NCBI GenBank assembly: GCA_051881775.1
Contig: JBJEQN010000103.1
Coordinates: 1 to 64,000 of the forward strand
Length of the DNA: 64,000 bases
Direction: 5' to 3'
From: UMGS363 sp051881775
GTDB taxonomy: Bacteria > Bacillota > Clostridia > Oscillospirales > Ruminococcaceae
In this document: in pieces, positions 25,457 to 35,021 of the stretch
How positions within the stretch are numbered: the stretch's first letter is position 1
How the letters are laid out: each line of letters starts with the position of its first letter
Made by a program: the position numbers and the translations under genes
The notes under the pieces: model-generated
What the model was told of the DNA's origin: nothing
Databases searched by the model: none
The model's input: the letters and a program-made list of their open reading frames with translations, nothing else

Positions 25457-26185
25457 ATGGACGAAAAATTGGAATTATTCAAGCAGTGGTTAAAGGAATC
25501 GGATAAGGTGGTGTTTTTCGGCGGAGCAGGCGTTTCCACCGAGAGCGGCATACCCGATTTCAGAAGCGTTGACGGTCTTTATAATCAGAAGTATAAATTC
25601 CCCCCCGAAACGATTTTAAGCAGAACCTTTTTCTGCAATCATCTGACCGATTTTTACGAATTTTACCGTGAAAAAATGCTCTGCCTTGACGCAAAGCCCA
25701 ACTCTGCGCATTATGCTCTTGCAAAACTGGAGCAGATGGGCAAGCTGACGGCTGTGGTTACGCAGAATATTGACGGACTTCACTACGCCGCAGGAAGCAA
25801 GACCGTATACGAGCTTCACGGTTCCATACACAGAAACTACTGCCTGCGCTGCGGAAAAAATCACAGTGCCGAGTATATCAAAAGCGTGGACGGACCTCCG
25901 CCTTGTACCGACTGCGGCGGACTTGTAAAGCCCGATGTTGTTCTTTATGAAGAAGGTCTTGACCAAAAGACCGTAAACGGTGCAATCAAGGCAATAAGCG
26001 AAGCTGATATGCTTATAATCGGCGGAACATCGCTGACGGTCTATCCTGCCAGCGGACTTATCGACTATTTCAAGGGCAAGCACCTTGTTCTTATAAACAA
26101 GACCCCCACCCCCAAGGACGAGACCGCAGACCTGCTTATTCAGGACAGTATATGCAAGGCACTCAGCGTTGTTGACGAGCTTTGA
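25457..26185 (+). CDS. cobB: NAD-dependent protein deacylase, SIR2 family
   Basis: This 242-aa sirtuin removes acyl groups from lysine using NAD+. The NAD-binding GAGVSTESGIPDFRS lies at about residues 21-35, TQNIDGLH with catalytic His in YELHGS follows at about 98-120, and four zinc-binding Cys appear as CLRCG and CTDCGG. It lies 27 bp downstream of folA with an AAGAGGT site, and probably shares the transcript. Whether it prefers acetyl or other acyl groups cannot be read with confidence here. Confidence 0.95.
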   Translation: MDEKLELFKQWLKESDKVVFFGGAGVSTESGIPDFRSVDGLYNQKYKFPPETILSRTFFCNHLTDFYEFYREKMLCLDAKPNSAHYALAKLEQMGKLTAVVTQNIDGLHYAAGSKTVYELHGSIHRNYCLRCGKNHSAEYIKSVDGPPPCTDCGGLVKPDVVLYEEGLDQKTVNGAIKAISEADMLIIGGTSLTVYPASGLIDYFKGKHLVLINKTPTPKDETADLLIQDSICKALSVVDEL

Positions 26186-26199
26186 CAGGAGTAACGCTT

Positions 26200-27201
26200 A
26201 TGAAAAAAATTACGGCACTTGTTTTCTCTGCCGCTGTTCTGGTATCGGTTTTTACAGGCTGCGGAGAAGCTGCGGAAAGTGCAGAGCTTGCTGAAGAAAT
26301 TACCGTGAGCGTTTCAGATGTGGTCGAAGCTGCCGTTACATTTTCGGAGACTTTGGAAACAACGCTTGAAGAAACTTCCGATACGATTTCCGAAAGGTCG
26401 CTTACAACCTCTGAAACGGGATCCGAAACAGCAGAAATAACAACAGCTGCAATTTCCGAAACATCACTTACTGCCTCTGAAACGGAAGCTGTAACAGAAG
26501 TGACCACAACAGCCGAAAGTGCCGAAAAAGCCGCCGAAACTAAAAGCGGCGGAACTTATGCGGCTGATAAGGATTCTCTTGTTGGAACGTGGTATGCTAT
26601 CGACAGCGAATCTTATGAAGAAATGACCTATACTTTTAGCGAAGACGGAACAATAACGGCTTCTGACGCTTCCAAAAAAGAAAGCGGAACATACACGGTG
26701 AACAACGGTTTGCTGGAACTCACTCTTTCATACGAGGGAGAAGACTATATCCAATCAATTGCAGCGGTCGTTGACGGGGATGTTCTTGTTTTAGACCTTA
26801 TCGGGCTGAATACGGAGCTGATAAGGGAAGAATTTGTGCCGTATACGGAAGACAGAACTTTGTATGACTATTGTCACGACATCGGTTCGACCACTGTACC
26901 GCTGTTTTTGTCAAGGGAAAAGTCTGTTTTAGCCGAACAGAAAGACGTTCTCGGTGAATGGACGGTTTTTGAAAAAGGCGAAGCGGCAGGAAAGTGTGTG
27001 TTTGACGAAAACAGCATAACAGAAATAAGAAACGGTAAAGAAGAAACTCTGCCAATAATGCTTAAAAACGGCAGAACGGCTTTCTCGGGTGAAGCCCCCG
27101 AAAACGTATCTCTTTCCGAAGATATTGTCAGTTATTTATGCGGTGGGAAAATTTATACGTTTGACGCAATATTTCCCACGATAATGGAAAAAATCAAATA
27201 A
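26200..27201 (+). CDS. Ser/Thr/Glu-rich lipoprotein
   Basis: This 333-aa protein has a lipoprotein signal peptide ending in VFTGC (Cys about residue 21), then a low-complexity linker of about 90 residues rich in Ser, Thr, Glu and Val. Two small beta domains follow (about 125-210 and 245-330), each starting with a lipocalin-like pattern (SLVGTWYAIDS, DVLGEWTVFEKG). These are typical of surface lipoproteins of gut Clostridia with unknown ligand. The start at 26200 has an AGGAG site. It lies 14 bp after the sirtuin gene. It resembles the next gene in plan and may be a diverged paralogue. Confidence 0.83.
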   Translation: MKKITALVFSAAVLVSVFTGCGEAAESAELAEEITVSVSDVVEAAVTFSETLETTLEETSDTISERSLTTSETGSETAEITTAAISETSLTASETEAVTEVTTTAESAEKAAETKSGGTYAADKDSLVGTWYAIDSESYEEMTYTFSEDGTITASDASKKESGTYTVNNGLLELTLSYEGEDYIQSIAAVVDGDVLVLDLIGLNTELIREEFVPYTEDRTLYDYCHDIGSTTVPLFLSREKSVLAEQKDVLGEWTVFEKGEAAGKCVFDENSITEIRNGKEETLPIMLKNGRTAFSGEAPENVSLSEDIVSYLCGGKIYTFDAIFPTIMEKIK

Positions 27202-27259
27202 TTCTGAATTTTACATACATTGCTAAGGCTTATGGAGCAGCTTACGAAAGGGGAGCGTT

Positions 27260-28006
27260 ATGAAGAAAACATTATCGGCAGCTTTTGCGTTAATAATTTC
27301 CGCAGCGCTTCTTTCCGCCTGCGGCTCTGTTGCCGAAGAAAATTCCGCAGCAACCGTTAATACGGCAGAAGCGGCAGCATATTCCGAGCCTGAACTGACG
27401 GAAGCGGCAGCGTCCGTTTCCGAAGATGATGCCCTTATCCCTGCGGAACAGGAAGATATTCTCGGGGCATGGATAAAAAGATCGGCTGGGGTAATTTTTC
27501 TTTTTGAGGACAGCTGCATTGATGTTATGTTATCCGGTCAAATATCCAGATCATATGTCGAAGTAAGCGGCGGAAAAGTGGTTTCTTCCGGCGAAACGCA
27601 GCTTCCCGAATGCAGCTTTTATCTATCGGGCGATAAGCTGCTGTATGTTTCCGATTCCGAACGTCTGACCCTTGAAAGATATAAGGAAACCGAGCTTACA
27701 GCTGAAATGCTTGACGGCTGCCGCACGGAGGTCGTTAAAACCGTGACTGCCGATACTGCACAGAACACCGCTTTTTCCAACACAGCCGACGGACGGTATT
27801 TCTGCTTTGACGGCAGCACTTTCTGCGAGCCTTGGGAGGGTTCTTCCGGCAGCTATACAATAACCGGGCAGACAATAACCTTGCCTATTGACGGAAAAAA
27901 TGTTACTTATACATATTACACCTGGGGAGATCATATTTACCTTATAGGCGATGAGGATCACCTTGTATTTTACGGCGCAGAAAACAAGCTGCGCCTTATG
28001 GAATAA
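27260..28006 (+). CDS. Small beta-domain lipoprotein
   Basis: This 248-aa protein begins with a lipoprotein signal peptide (LLSAC, Cys about residue 21) and an Ala/Glu-rich linker. Two beta segments follow: DILGAWIKRSAG near 73, and a C-terminal GSYTITGQTITLPIDGKNVTYTYY block, shown in part as GSYTITGQTITLPI. The layout resembles the preceding lipoprotein. Function is not recognised. An AAAGGGGAG site precedes the start, 58 bp after the previous gene. Confidence 0.8.
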   Translation: MKKTLSAAFALIISAALLSACGSVAEENSAATVNTAEAAAYSEPELTEAAASVSEDDALIPAEQEDILGAWIKRSAGVIFLFEDSCIDVMLSGQISRSYVEVSGGKVVSSGETQLPECSFYLSGDKLLYVSDSERLTLERYKETELTAEMLDGCRTEVVKTVTADTAQNTAFSNTADGRYFCFDGSTFCEPWEGSSGSYTITGQTITLPIDGKNVTYTYYTWGDHIYLIGDEDHLVFYGAENKLRLME

Positions 28007-28030
28007 ATAATCTGAAAGGACAAACAAAAA

Positions 28031-28870
28031 ATGCTTTTACCCGAATTTTATGTTGACGACGTTATAAAAAGAGCGCTGGAGGAGGATATAAACTATATCG
28101 ACCTTGCAACAGACCTGCTTATTTCCGATGAAGACACCTCCGCTGCCGAGTTTGTTTCCAAGGCAGATGGCGTTCTTGCAGGAATCGACTGCGCATTGAG
28201 AACATTTACCTTTGTTGACAGCTCTGTAAAGTGTGAAATTTTCATTCACGACGGCGAAAAAGTCAAAAAAGGCGACGTTATTGCAAGAGTTGAGGGAAAA
28301 ACACGCTCAATTTTGAAAGCGGAACGCACTTCCCTTAATATTTTGCAGCATATGTCGGGCGTTGCGACCGCTACAAACCGCCTTGTTGAAGCCTGCTCGG
28401 GAACAAAGGCTTCTATCGTTGATACAAGAAAAACTCTTCCCGGACTTCGTGCCCTTGAAAAGTATGCTGTAACGGCAGGGGGCGGCAGAAATCACCGCTT
28501 CAATCTCTCCGACGCAGCTATGCTTAAAGATAACCATATTGACGCTTACGGCAGCATTACAGGCGCAGTTTCGGCTCTTAAAGCAAAGATAGGTCATATG
28601 GCGAAAATTGAAGTTGAAGTCAGAAACAAGGAAGAACTGCTTGAAGCCCTGAACTGCAAGTGTGACGTTATTATGCTTGACAATATGACCCCGGAAGAAA
28701 TGACCGAGTGCGTAAAAATTACAGACGGCAGAGCCGTTCTTGAAGCTTCGGGTAACGTTACTATCGACAACGTTGCAGCTGTTGCCGCATCGGGAGTTGA
28801 TATTATTTCCGTTGGTGCAATAACCCATTCGGTAAAGGTGTTTGATATTTCCCTTAAAATAAGAAAGTGA
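28031..28870 (+). CDS. nadC: Nicotinate-nucleotide pyrophosphorylase (carboxylating)
   Basis: This 279-aa quinolinate phosphoribosyltransferase converts quinolinate and PRPP to nicotinate mononucleotide in NAD synthesis. The N-terminal domain includes ERTSLNILQHMSGVAT. The barrel carries DTRKTLPGLRALEKYAV (about residues 138-154), GGGRNHRFNLSD and the MLKDNHI segment. The length is typical. nadA lies about 21 kb away in this window, and nadB was not seen, so the pathway genes are split. The start has a GAAAGGA site. Confidence 0.96.
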   Translation: MLLPEFYVDDVIKRALEEDINYIDLATDLLISDEDTSAAEFVSKADGVLAGIDCALRTFTFVDSSVKCEIFIHDGEKVKKGDVIARVEGKTRSILKAERTSLNILQHMSGVATATNRLVEACSGTKASIVDTRKTLPGLRALEKYAVTAGGGRNHRFNLSDAAMLKDNHIDAYGSITGAVSALKAKIGHMAKIEVEVRNKEELLEALNCKCDVIMLDNMTPEEMTECVKITDGRAVLEASGNVTIDNVAAVAASGVDIISVGAITHSVKVFDISLKIRK

Positions 28871-28885
28871 TTAGGAAGTGTTATC

Positions 28886-29494
28886 TTGAAAAGTATGACT
28901 GTTTTGTATGCAGTTCACGATAATCTTTATGTAAATCTTACCAACAGATGCCCCTGCAACTGCACCTTCTGCATCCGCCACAACGGAGACGGAGCTTACG
29001 GCTCGGACAGCTTGTGGCTTGAACGTGAGCCGGAGGTGGACGAGGTCATTGCAGAGTTTGATAAATACGGCGATCTGTCGCAGTTCAAGGAGATCGTTTT
29101 CTGCGGCTATGGCGAACCTATGGAGCGTGCGGAGGATGTTGCCTTTATCGGACGTTATCTTAAGGATAATTACGGTGTGACCATAAGGCTGAACACCAAT
29201 GGTTTGGGCGATAAGATAAAAGGCTATCCCACGGCAAAGCTGCTGGAGGGCGCTGTGGACATAGTTTCCGTTTCGCTTAATTCCTACTGCAAGGAAAAGT
29301 ACAATGAAGTGACCCGTCCTAAGTGGGACGACGCTTTTGACGCAATGATCTCCTTTGCGTCGGACTGCAAAAAGTATGTTCCCGAGGTAATGTTCACGGT
29401 TGTGGACGTTATCCCTCCCGAGGATATAAGCCGAAGCAAGGCGCTTGCAATGTCCCTTGGGATAAAACTCAGGGTAAGGACCTATGATTCGTAA
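28886..29494 (+). CDS. TatD-associated radical SAM protein
   Basis: This 202-aa protein contains the radical SAM cluster motif Cys-x3-Cys-x2-Cys in CPCNCTFC (about residues 23-30), then a GYGEPMER SAM-binding segment and LNTNGLGD. It matches the small radical SAM family often fused to or near TatD nucleases (TIGR04038). No tatD gene is adjacent here. The reaction is unknown. The start is taken as TTG at 28886 because an AGGAAG site lies 7 bases upstream; ATG at 28895 is the alternative. It is 15 bp after nadC. Confidence 0.85.
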   Translation: MKSMTVLYAVHDNLYVNLTNRCPCNCTFCIRHNGDGAYGSDSLWLEREPEVDEVIAEFDKYGDLSQFKEIVFCGYGEPMERAEDVAFIGRYLKDNYGVTIRLNTNGLGDKIKGYPTAKLLEGAVDIVSVSLNSYCKEKYNEVTRPKWDDAFDAMISFASDCKKYVPEVMFTVVDVIPPEDISRSKALAMSLGIKLRVRTYDS

Positions 29495-29520
29495 AATTTA
29501 TAAAAAATGAGGTAATGGCT

Positions 29521-30534
29521 ATGAGCGAATGTTACGCAAAAAAAGTTGAACACAAAGGAATAGAAGCCGTAGAGCTTTGCGCAGGAGGATACCGTGCGAT
29601 CGTTGCTCCCTCCTTGGGCACCAACGTTCTCCGTTTCCGTGATGAAAAGAGGGGAATGGAGATTTTCCGTTACAGCGATGAGCTTACAATAGCGGAGTTT
29701 ATGGAAGCACCCGAAATATGGGGTCTGCCTACGCTGTATCTTCCAAACCGCCACGACAACGGCGTTCTGAGGACTTCCGACGCTGTCTATCATCTTCCCG
29801 TGAACGAGACACGTTTCAAAAACCACCTTCACGGCTTCCTGCATAAGCGTCCCCACAAAATAAAGGAAATGGGCAGCGAAAACGGCAGAGCCTTTATTAC
29901 AACTGTTTACAAATATGACGAAAACGATTTCTTCTTCAATTGTTTCCCCGTAAAATTTACTTCTGAAATAACCATTGAGCTTTCAAAGGACGGCTTAAAG
30001 CATACACTTACCCTTAAAAACCAGTCCAAGGCAATGATGCCTGTTTCAATTGCAACTCATACAACTATCAACGCACCCTTTGTTGACGGCGGCAAGCAGG
30101 AAAATATCCGTCTGCAGGTGCCTGCGGTCAAGAAGCTGCAGTTCAACAAAAAGCGCTGGCTCCCCAACGGCAGACAGCTTGCCCTTAACGATTGGGACAA
30201 GGAATATGTCGAGGGAACAAAATGCCCCGTTCTTCAGGACATCTGCAACGATATGTACACCGCAGGAACGGTCAAGCTGAACGGCAAGGACTTTTACGGC
30301 TGCGTAATGACCGATACCGAAAGCGGAAAGAAGATATGCTATGAGGTAGATGATAAATACAAGTTCTGGATAGTATGGAATCACGAAGGCTTCAAAAACT
30401 ATTTCTGCCCCGAGCCGATGACAGCACAGGTCAACGCCGCAAATCTTGATATGCCTGCCGAAAAGAGCGGTTACACCGAGCTTAAACCGGGCAAGAGCTA
30501 TACCGTTTCACAGTGCTTCTTTACTGCCGATTAA
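29521..30534 (+). CDS. Aldose 1-epimerase family protein
   Basis: This 337-aa protein has the galactose-mutarotase-like beta-sandwich: an N-terminal VAPSLGTNVLRFRD strand, ETRFKNHLHGFLHKRPHKI with the His that typically acts in catalysis, a THTTINAPF segment, and a C-terminal FCPEPMTAQVNA with the conserved Glu. It probably interconverts anomers of an aldose. The sugar is not shown by neighbours. The start at 29521 is preferred over 29515 because the GAGG site is 8 bases away rather than 2. Confidence 0.85.
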   Translation: MSECYAKKVEHKGIEAVELCAGGYRAIVAPSLGTNVLRFRDEKRGMEIFRYSDELTIAEFMEAPEIWGLPTLYLPNRHDNGVLRTSDAVYHLPVNETRFKNHLHGFLHKRPHKIKEMGSENGRAFITTVYKYDENDFFFNCFPVKFTSEITIELSKDGLKHTLTLKNQSKAMMPVSIATHTTINAPFVDGGKQENIRLQVPAVKKLQFNKKRWLPNGRQLALNDWDKEYVEGTKCPVLQDICNDMYTAGTVKLNGKDFYGCVMTDTESGKKICYEVDDKYKFWIVWNHEGFKNYFCPEPMTAQVNAANLDMPAEKSGYTELKPGKSYTVSQCFFTAD

Positions 30535-30618
30535 ACTGCATTATTTTTACTTTTTATCTGTCACAACATATATTCACTAACAAATTACCATTGCATTTTT
30601 GAAAGGAAGCACCACAAT

Positions 30619-31185
30619 ATGAAAATTGGATACAAAGGTATTACGGGCGATTACGGCTGCCGTGCTGCAAAAGAGCTTGCCGTCAGCGCAGGATTGCTTG
30701 ACCCCGATTTTGTTCCGTTCCCCGATTTTAAAAGCGCTGCGGAAGCCCTCGGAAACGGTACAATAGATATGGCAGCGGCTATGCTGTTCAGCTCCGTTGA
30801 CGGGGAAAACAAGGAAACCTCGGCTGCGCTTGAAGATTTGGCATATACCAAGGTCACGGCGGCAGTCGTTCCGCTTCACCTGTGCATTTACGGGCAAAAA
30901 GGCTTCGCCGTAAAGGAAAATATCAACAAGATAGTTTCAAGCCCTGCTGCAATAAAGCAGACGGAGATTTTCTGCAAAGACAAGTTTCCGCTTACCAAAA
31001 TTGTTGAAGCTGTTTCAAGTGAAGAAGCGGCACAGAAGCTTTCAGAGGGCGAGTACGGGAAATATGCCGCAGTTATCTGCCGTAAGGACGAAGGAACACG
31101 TTTTGGTCTGACTCTTATGTATGAAAATGCAGAGGATAAGGAAATAATGGCGTTGTTTGCTCTTATCAGAAAAGCGGCGACGTAA
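30619..31185 (+). CDS. Prephenate-dehydratase-like protein, divergent
   Basis: This 188-aa protein resembles the catalytic part of prephenate dehydratase. It has a GYKGITGDYGCRAA start like the YxGxxGsfs motif, periplasmic-binding-like secondary structure, and a DEGTRFGLTL segment matching the essential Thr-Arg-Phe motif. The C-terminal ACT regulatory domain is absent. The usual PxENSxxG segment reads MLFSSVDGENKE, so activity is uncertain. It may be a phenylalanine-pathway enzyme or a binding protein of the same fold. An AAAGGAAG site precedes it. Confidence 0.6.
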   Translation: MKIGYKGITGDYGCRAAKELAVSAGLLDPDFVPFPDFKSAAEALGNGTIDMAAAMLFSSVDGENKETSAALEDLAYTKVTAAVVPLHLCIYGQKGFAVKENINKIVSSPAAIKQTEIFCKDKFPLTKIVEAVSSEEAAQKLSEGEYGKYAAVICRKDEGTRFGLTLMYENAEDKEIMALFALIRKAAT

Positions 31186-31190
31186 AATAA

Positions 31191-31231
31191 AGAGCTTTTA
31201 CTTCCGAAATGGTTGTAAAAGCTCTGTTTTT
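31191..31231. terminator. Bidirectional terminator
   Basis: The stem AGAGCTTTTAC (31191-31201)/GTAAAAGCTCT (31214-31224) has a T-run on the plus strand and an A-rich flank giving Ts on the minus strand. It separates convergent genes. Confidence 0.85.
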
Positions 31232-32153
31232 ATAACGATGTAAGCACGTTTTTGACCTTCTTTATCTCTTCAAGGAACGCCTTGTCAAGGTCGGTGGGCT
31301 TGTAATGCTTCGGCATAATAAGCAGATCCTTGCCACGGTAGACAATATCGCTGCACTCTTTTTGTACCAAACGGAAGTGCGTGAGCTGCTCCTCTGTAAA
31401 GGGAGATACCCACATAAACGAGTTAGGTACGCTGTCCAGCAGGTCAAACTGACTTCCTCGGTCGTAAACGAAGATACGGCTTCTGTCGGAAGCGTTTGTT
31501 TTTTTCAGATACCTTGTAGAAAGGTAGGGAACTGTCATATCGCCCTGTATTATCTCAATATAATTGTCAAGGTCGGAGGTAACAAGGTCCTTTTTATCTG
31601 CAAGGGCGTTATTTTCAGCCATAAGCACAAGATAGGGGAAATTCCATATCTCTTCATAGTAAAATTCCTTGTCTTTCAGCAGGGAAATAAAGAAATCCTC
31701 ATATGCTTCTTCAAAACGGATGATCGCAAAGTTGTATTCTCCGTCCGAAACGCCGTTTATTGAGTTAAGAGCGTTGGTTTCACGGAAGTTTACCGAAATA
31801 TGCTGGCTTCTGTCAATTGAATTGATGAAATAGGAGAATGCGTTTGCAATATATGAAGCTCTGGGAATGGCGATCTTCAACGTATTAAGCTCCGAATTAT
31901 CCGGCTTAAGTATGGTTTCCATTTTTTCAAGCTGCTGAATGATCGTCTTAGCGCATTCGAGGAAAGCTGCACCCTTTTCGGTAGGTTCAACGCCCTTGGA
32001 AATGCGCTTGAAAATAGGAGTGCCGTATTCATTTTCAACTTCTTTGATGGCCTTGCTCAGATTTGGCTGACCCATAAAAAGATTGGCGGCAGCCTTGGTA
32101 ATGGAACCTGTTTTTTCAACTTCTACCATATATTTAAGCTGCAATAAATTCAT
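31230..32153 (-). CDS. LysR-family transcriptional regulator
   Basis: This 307-aa regulator has an N-terminal winged helix (residues 1-60: LLQLKYMVEVEKTGSITKAA and QPNLSKAIKEVENEYG with the recognition helix) and a C-terminal effector-binding domain of two Rossmann-like lobes (about 90-300). The start at 32153 is favoured by an AAGGAA site 8 bases away; an ATG three codons earlier has no usable site. It lies downstream of adhE on the same strand, separated by a long hairpin, so a shared control is not obvious. The effector is unknown. Confidence 0.9.
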   Translation of the reverse strand: MNLLQLKYMVEVEKTGSITKAAANLFMGQPNLSKAIKEVENEYGTPIFKRISKGVEPTEKGAAFLECAKTIIQQLEKMETILKPDNSELNTLKIAIPRASYIANAFSYFINSIDRSQHISVNFRETNALNSINGVSDGEYNFAIIRFEEAYEDFFISLLKDKEFYYEEIWNFPYLVLMAENNALADKKDLVTSDLDNYIEIIQGDMTVPYLSTRYLKKTNASDRSRIFVYDRGSQFDLLDSVPNSFMWVSPFTEEQLTHFRLVQKECSDIVYRGKDLLIMPKHYKPTDLDKAFLEEIKKVKNVLTSL

Positions 32154-32291
32154 GCTGATCATTCCTTAAAATTTAAAATAGTCGCACAAACTGCGGAAAA
32201 TTTGCAGAATATCCCAAAATTTTTCATATGATATTATACCACTTTAATGCCGTGAATAAATTAACAATATGCTAACAATGTATGAATATGC

Positions 32292-32332
32292 AACAATTGC
32301 CGTACAAATATCTGATCTGTACGGCAATTGTA
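32292..32332. terminator. Long hairpin after adhE
   Basis: About 14 bp of perfect stem (ACAATTGCCGTACA with TGTACGGCAATTGT) lies just past adhE. The T-run is weak on both strands, so it may be a terminator, an mRNA stabiliser or a binding site. Confidence 0.6.
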
Positions 32333-32360
32333 TTGATTATTCGGTTAACAGAACGTCAGC

Positions 32361-35021
32361 TTATTTTGCGTCCTTGCCGTAATAAGCAAGACGGAGAAGC
32401 TTTTTGAGTTCGTCGATTCTGGGAAGTCTGGGGTTAGCGGTCGTGCACTGGTCATCGAATGCCTTGTATGCAAGCATTTCAACAGCACTGTCGTAAACCT
32501 TAGGATCGATGTAGGATCTGGGATCCTTTTCGCCTGCTTCCTTGATAGAAAGAGGAATGTTAACTTCAGTCATAAGATTTCTTACAGCGTCTGCAAGAGC
32601 CTTAACACCTTCCTGAACGGAAGCGTCCTGAGGAACGAAGCCCATGAGCTTGGCGATCTCAGCATAACGCTCAGGAGCGATATAGTGATCGTACTTAGGC
32701 CAAGCAGCAAACTTTGTAGGAGTCTGTTCGCCGTTGTATTCGATAACGTGGGGGAGGAGGTAAGCATTTGCAAGTCCGTGGGGAATGTGGAACTCACCGC
32801 CCAGTTTATGAGCCAGGGAGTGGTTTACACCAAGGAATGCGTTGGTGAACGCCATACCTGCGATACAGGAAGCGTTGTGCATCTTTTCTCTTGCAAGGTG
32901 GTCAGCGGTCTTGTAGGACTCGGGGAGGTACTTGAATACCAGCTTGATAGCGTGGAGAGCAAGTGCGTCTGTGTAGTCTGTAGCAAGAACGGAAACGTAT
33001 GCTTCAATAGCGTGAGTGAGAACGTCAAGTCCTGTGAATGCTGTGGAAGCCTTAGGAACTGTGTAAACGAACTCAGGGTCAACGATAGCAATATCAGGAG
33101 TAAGCTCGTAGTCTGCAAGAGGATACTTCATGTTCTTGGACTTATCGGAGATAACTGCGAAGGAAGTAACCTCGGAGCCTGTACCGGAGGTCGTAGGAAC
33201 GCAGACAAGCTTTGCCTTCTTACCCATCTTGGGAAACTTGTAAACCCTCTTGCGGATATCCATGAATTTCTGAGCCATACCGATGAAGTCAGCGTCGGGG
33301 TTCTCATAGAAGAGCCACATTGCCTTTGCAGCGTCCATTGCGGAACCGCCGCCGATAGCAACGATGCAGTCAGGCTGGAAGGAATTCATAATATCGGTAC
33401 CCTTGCGTACTGTTGTGAGATCGGGGTCAGGCTCGACCTCGCTGAAAATTTCAAGAACAGGGTGGTTTTCGTTTTTATTGAGCTGATATGTGAGTCTGTC
33501 AACGTAGCCGAACTGAACCATTCCGGGGTCAGCTACGATCATTACTCTGTGGATGTTGGGCATCTTTGCAAGATACTGAACAGAGCCGGGTTCAAAATAG
33601 ATCTTTTCGGGAACCTTGAACCACTGCATATTAAGTCTTCTCTTAGCGACCTTCTTAACGTTAATAAGGTTCTTAGCTGTAACGTTCTCGGAAACGGAGT
33701 TCTTACCGTAGGAGCCGCAGCCGAGTGTAAGAGAAGGAGCCATAGAGTTGTAAACATCACCGATAGCACCGAAGGATGCAGGAGAGTTAACAACGATACG
33801 GCTTGCGTTCATGGATTCGCCGTACTTGTCAGCAAGCTCATCGTTAGATGTGTGGATAACAGCGGTGTGACCTGCACCGTGCTTAAGCATTTCCTTACAA
33901 AGCTCGAAAGCGTGGTCTGTTGTGTCAGCCTTAACAACTGCAAGAACAGGGGAGAGCTTTTCAAGAGCAAGAGGATACTTGTTAGCGTCTGTGCCGCCGA
34001 TCTCAACGCAGAGTACCTTGGTTTCCTTAGGAATTGTGATACCTGCCTTCTCGGCGATCTGCCAGGGATACTGACCAACGACCCAAGGACGTACAGCCAT
34101 CTTGTCAAGGTCAATAATTGTATCCTGTATCTTCTGTACTTCTTCGGGAGTTGCAAAATAGCAGCCGTGATACTTCATAAAGCCAACTGCTTCATCATAA
34201 ACCTCAGCGTCGATGATAGCAGCCTGCTCGGATGCGCAGATCATACCGTTATCGAAGGACTTGGAGAGAATGAGGTCATTAACAGCCTGCTTGATGTTAG
34301 CGGTCTTTTCAATATAGCAAGGTGTGTTTCCGGGACCAACGCCGAGTGCAGGCTTACCTGCGGAATAAGCAGCCTTTACCATTCCGGGACCGCCTGTTGC
34401 AAGGATAGTTGCAACATCGGGGTGGTTCATGAGCATACCTGTTGCTTCGATGGAAGGATATTCGATCCACTGGATGCAGTTTTCGGGAGCGCCTGCCTTG
34501 ATAGCAGCGTCACGAACGATCTCTGCAGCTCTCTTGGAGCACTGCTGAGCGGAGGGGTGGAAACCGAAGATGATGGGATTTCTTGTTTTTGCGCAGATGA
34601 TCGACTTGAACATTGTTGTGGAAGTCGGGTTTGTTGTAGGTGTTACGCCGCAGACGATTCCGAGAGGTTCTGCAACTTCAACGTAGCTTTCATCAATGTT
34701 GTCTTCGATGATGCCGACGGTCTTTTCGTGCTTGATGGAGTGCCAGATGTACTCTGTGGAGAAGATGTTTTTGGTGACCTTATCCTCGTAGATACCTCTG
34801 CCTGTTTCCTCGATAGCCATTTTTGCAAGCTCGCTCTGAGCGGAAAGACCTGCAAGAGCCATTGCCTCTGTGATCTTGTCGATCTGCTGCTGATCCAGCT
34901 TCATGTATTCTTCAAGAGCTTTCTTAGCGTTAGCCACAAGACCGTTGATCATATCCGCTGTTTCAACCTTCTTTGCCTCGTCAGCTGCGGGAGCTGCTGC
35001 GGCTTTTTTCTTGTCTGCCAT
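32361..35021 (-). CDS. adhE: Bifunctional acetaldehyde-CoA/alcohol dehydrogenase
   Basis: This 886-aa enzyme reduces acetyl-CoA to acetaldehyde and then to ethanol, regenerating NAD+ in fermentation. The N-terminal aldehyde dehydrogenase half (about residues 30-440) carries ILATGGPGMVKAAYS and the catalytic Cys in FDNGMICASEQ. A linker joins it to the iron-dependent alcohol dehydrogenase half (about 450-880). That half has GGGSAMDAAKAMW, PTTSGTGSEVTSFAV, TGLDVLTHAIEAYVS and HKLGGEFHIPHG with the iron-binding His residues. The protein forms spirosomes in relatives. The start at 35021 follows a GGGAGGA site. Its promoter overlaps a Rex-like operator. Confidence 0.97.
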   Translation of the reverse strand: MADKKKAAAAPAADEAKKVETADMINGLVANAKKALEEYMKLDQQQIDKITEAMALAGLSAQSELAKMAIEETGRGIYEDKVTKNIFSTEYIWHSIKHEKTVGIIEDNIDESYVEVAEPLGIVCGVTPTTNPTSTTMFKSIICAKTRNPIIFGFHPSAQQCSKRAAEIVRDAAIKAGAPENCIQWIEYPSIEATGMLMNHPDVATILATGGPGMVKAAYSAGKPALGVGPGNTPCYIEKTANIKQAVNDLILSKSFDNGMICASEQAAIIDAEVYDEAVGFMKYHGCYFATPEEVQKIQDTIIDLDKMAVRPWVVGQYPWQIAEKAGITIPKETKVLCVEIGGTDANKYPLALEKLSPVLAVVKADTTDHAFELCKEMLKHGAGHTAVIHTSNDELADKYGESMNASRIVVNSPASFGAIGDVYNSMAPSLTLGCGSYGKNSVSENVTAKNLINVKKVAKRRLNMQWFKVPEKIYFEPGSVQYLAKMPNIHRVMIVADPGMVQFGYVDRLTYQLNKNENHPVLEIFSEVEPDPDLTTVRKGTDIMNSFQPDCIVAIGGGSAMDAAKAMWLFYENPDADFIGMAQKFMDIRKRVYKFPKMGKKAKLVCVPTTSGTGSEVTSFAVISDKSKNMKYPLADYELTPDIAIVDPEFVYTVPKASTAFTGLDVLTHAIEAYVSVLATDYTDALALHAIKLVFKYLPESYKTADHLAREKMHNASCIAGMAFTNAFLGVNHSLAHKLGGEFHIPHGLANAYLLPHVIEYNGEQTPTKFAAWPKYDHYIAPERYAEIAKLMGFVPQDASVQEGVKALADAVRNLMTEVNIPLSIKEAGEKDPRSYIDPKVYDSAVEMLAYKAFDDQCTTANPRLPRIDELKKLLRLAYYGKDAK

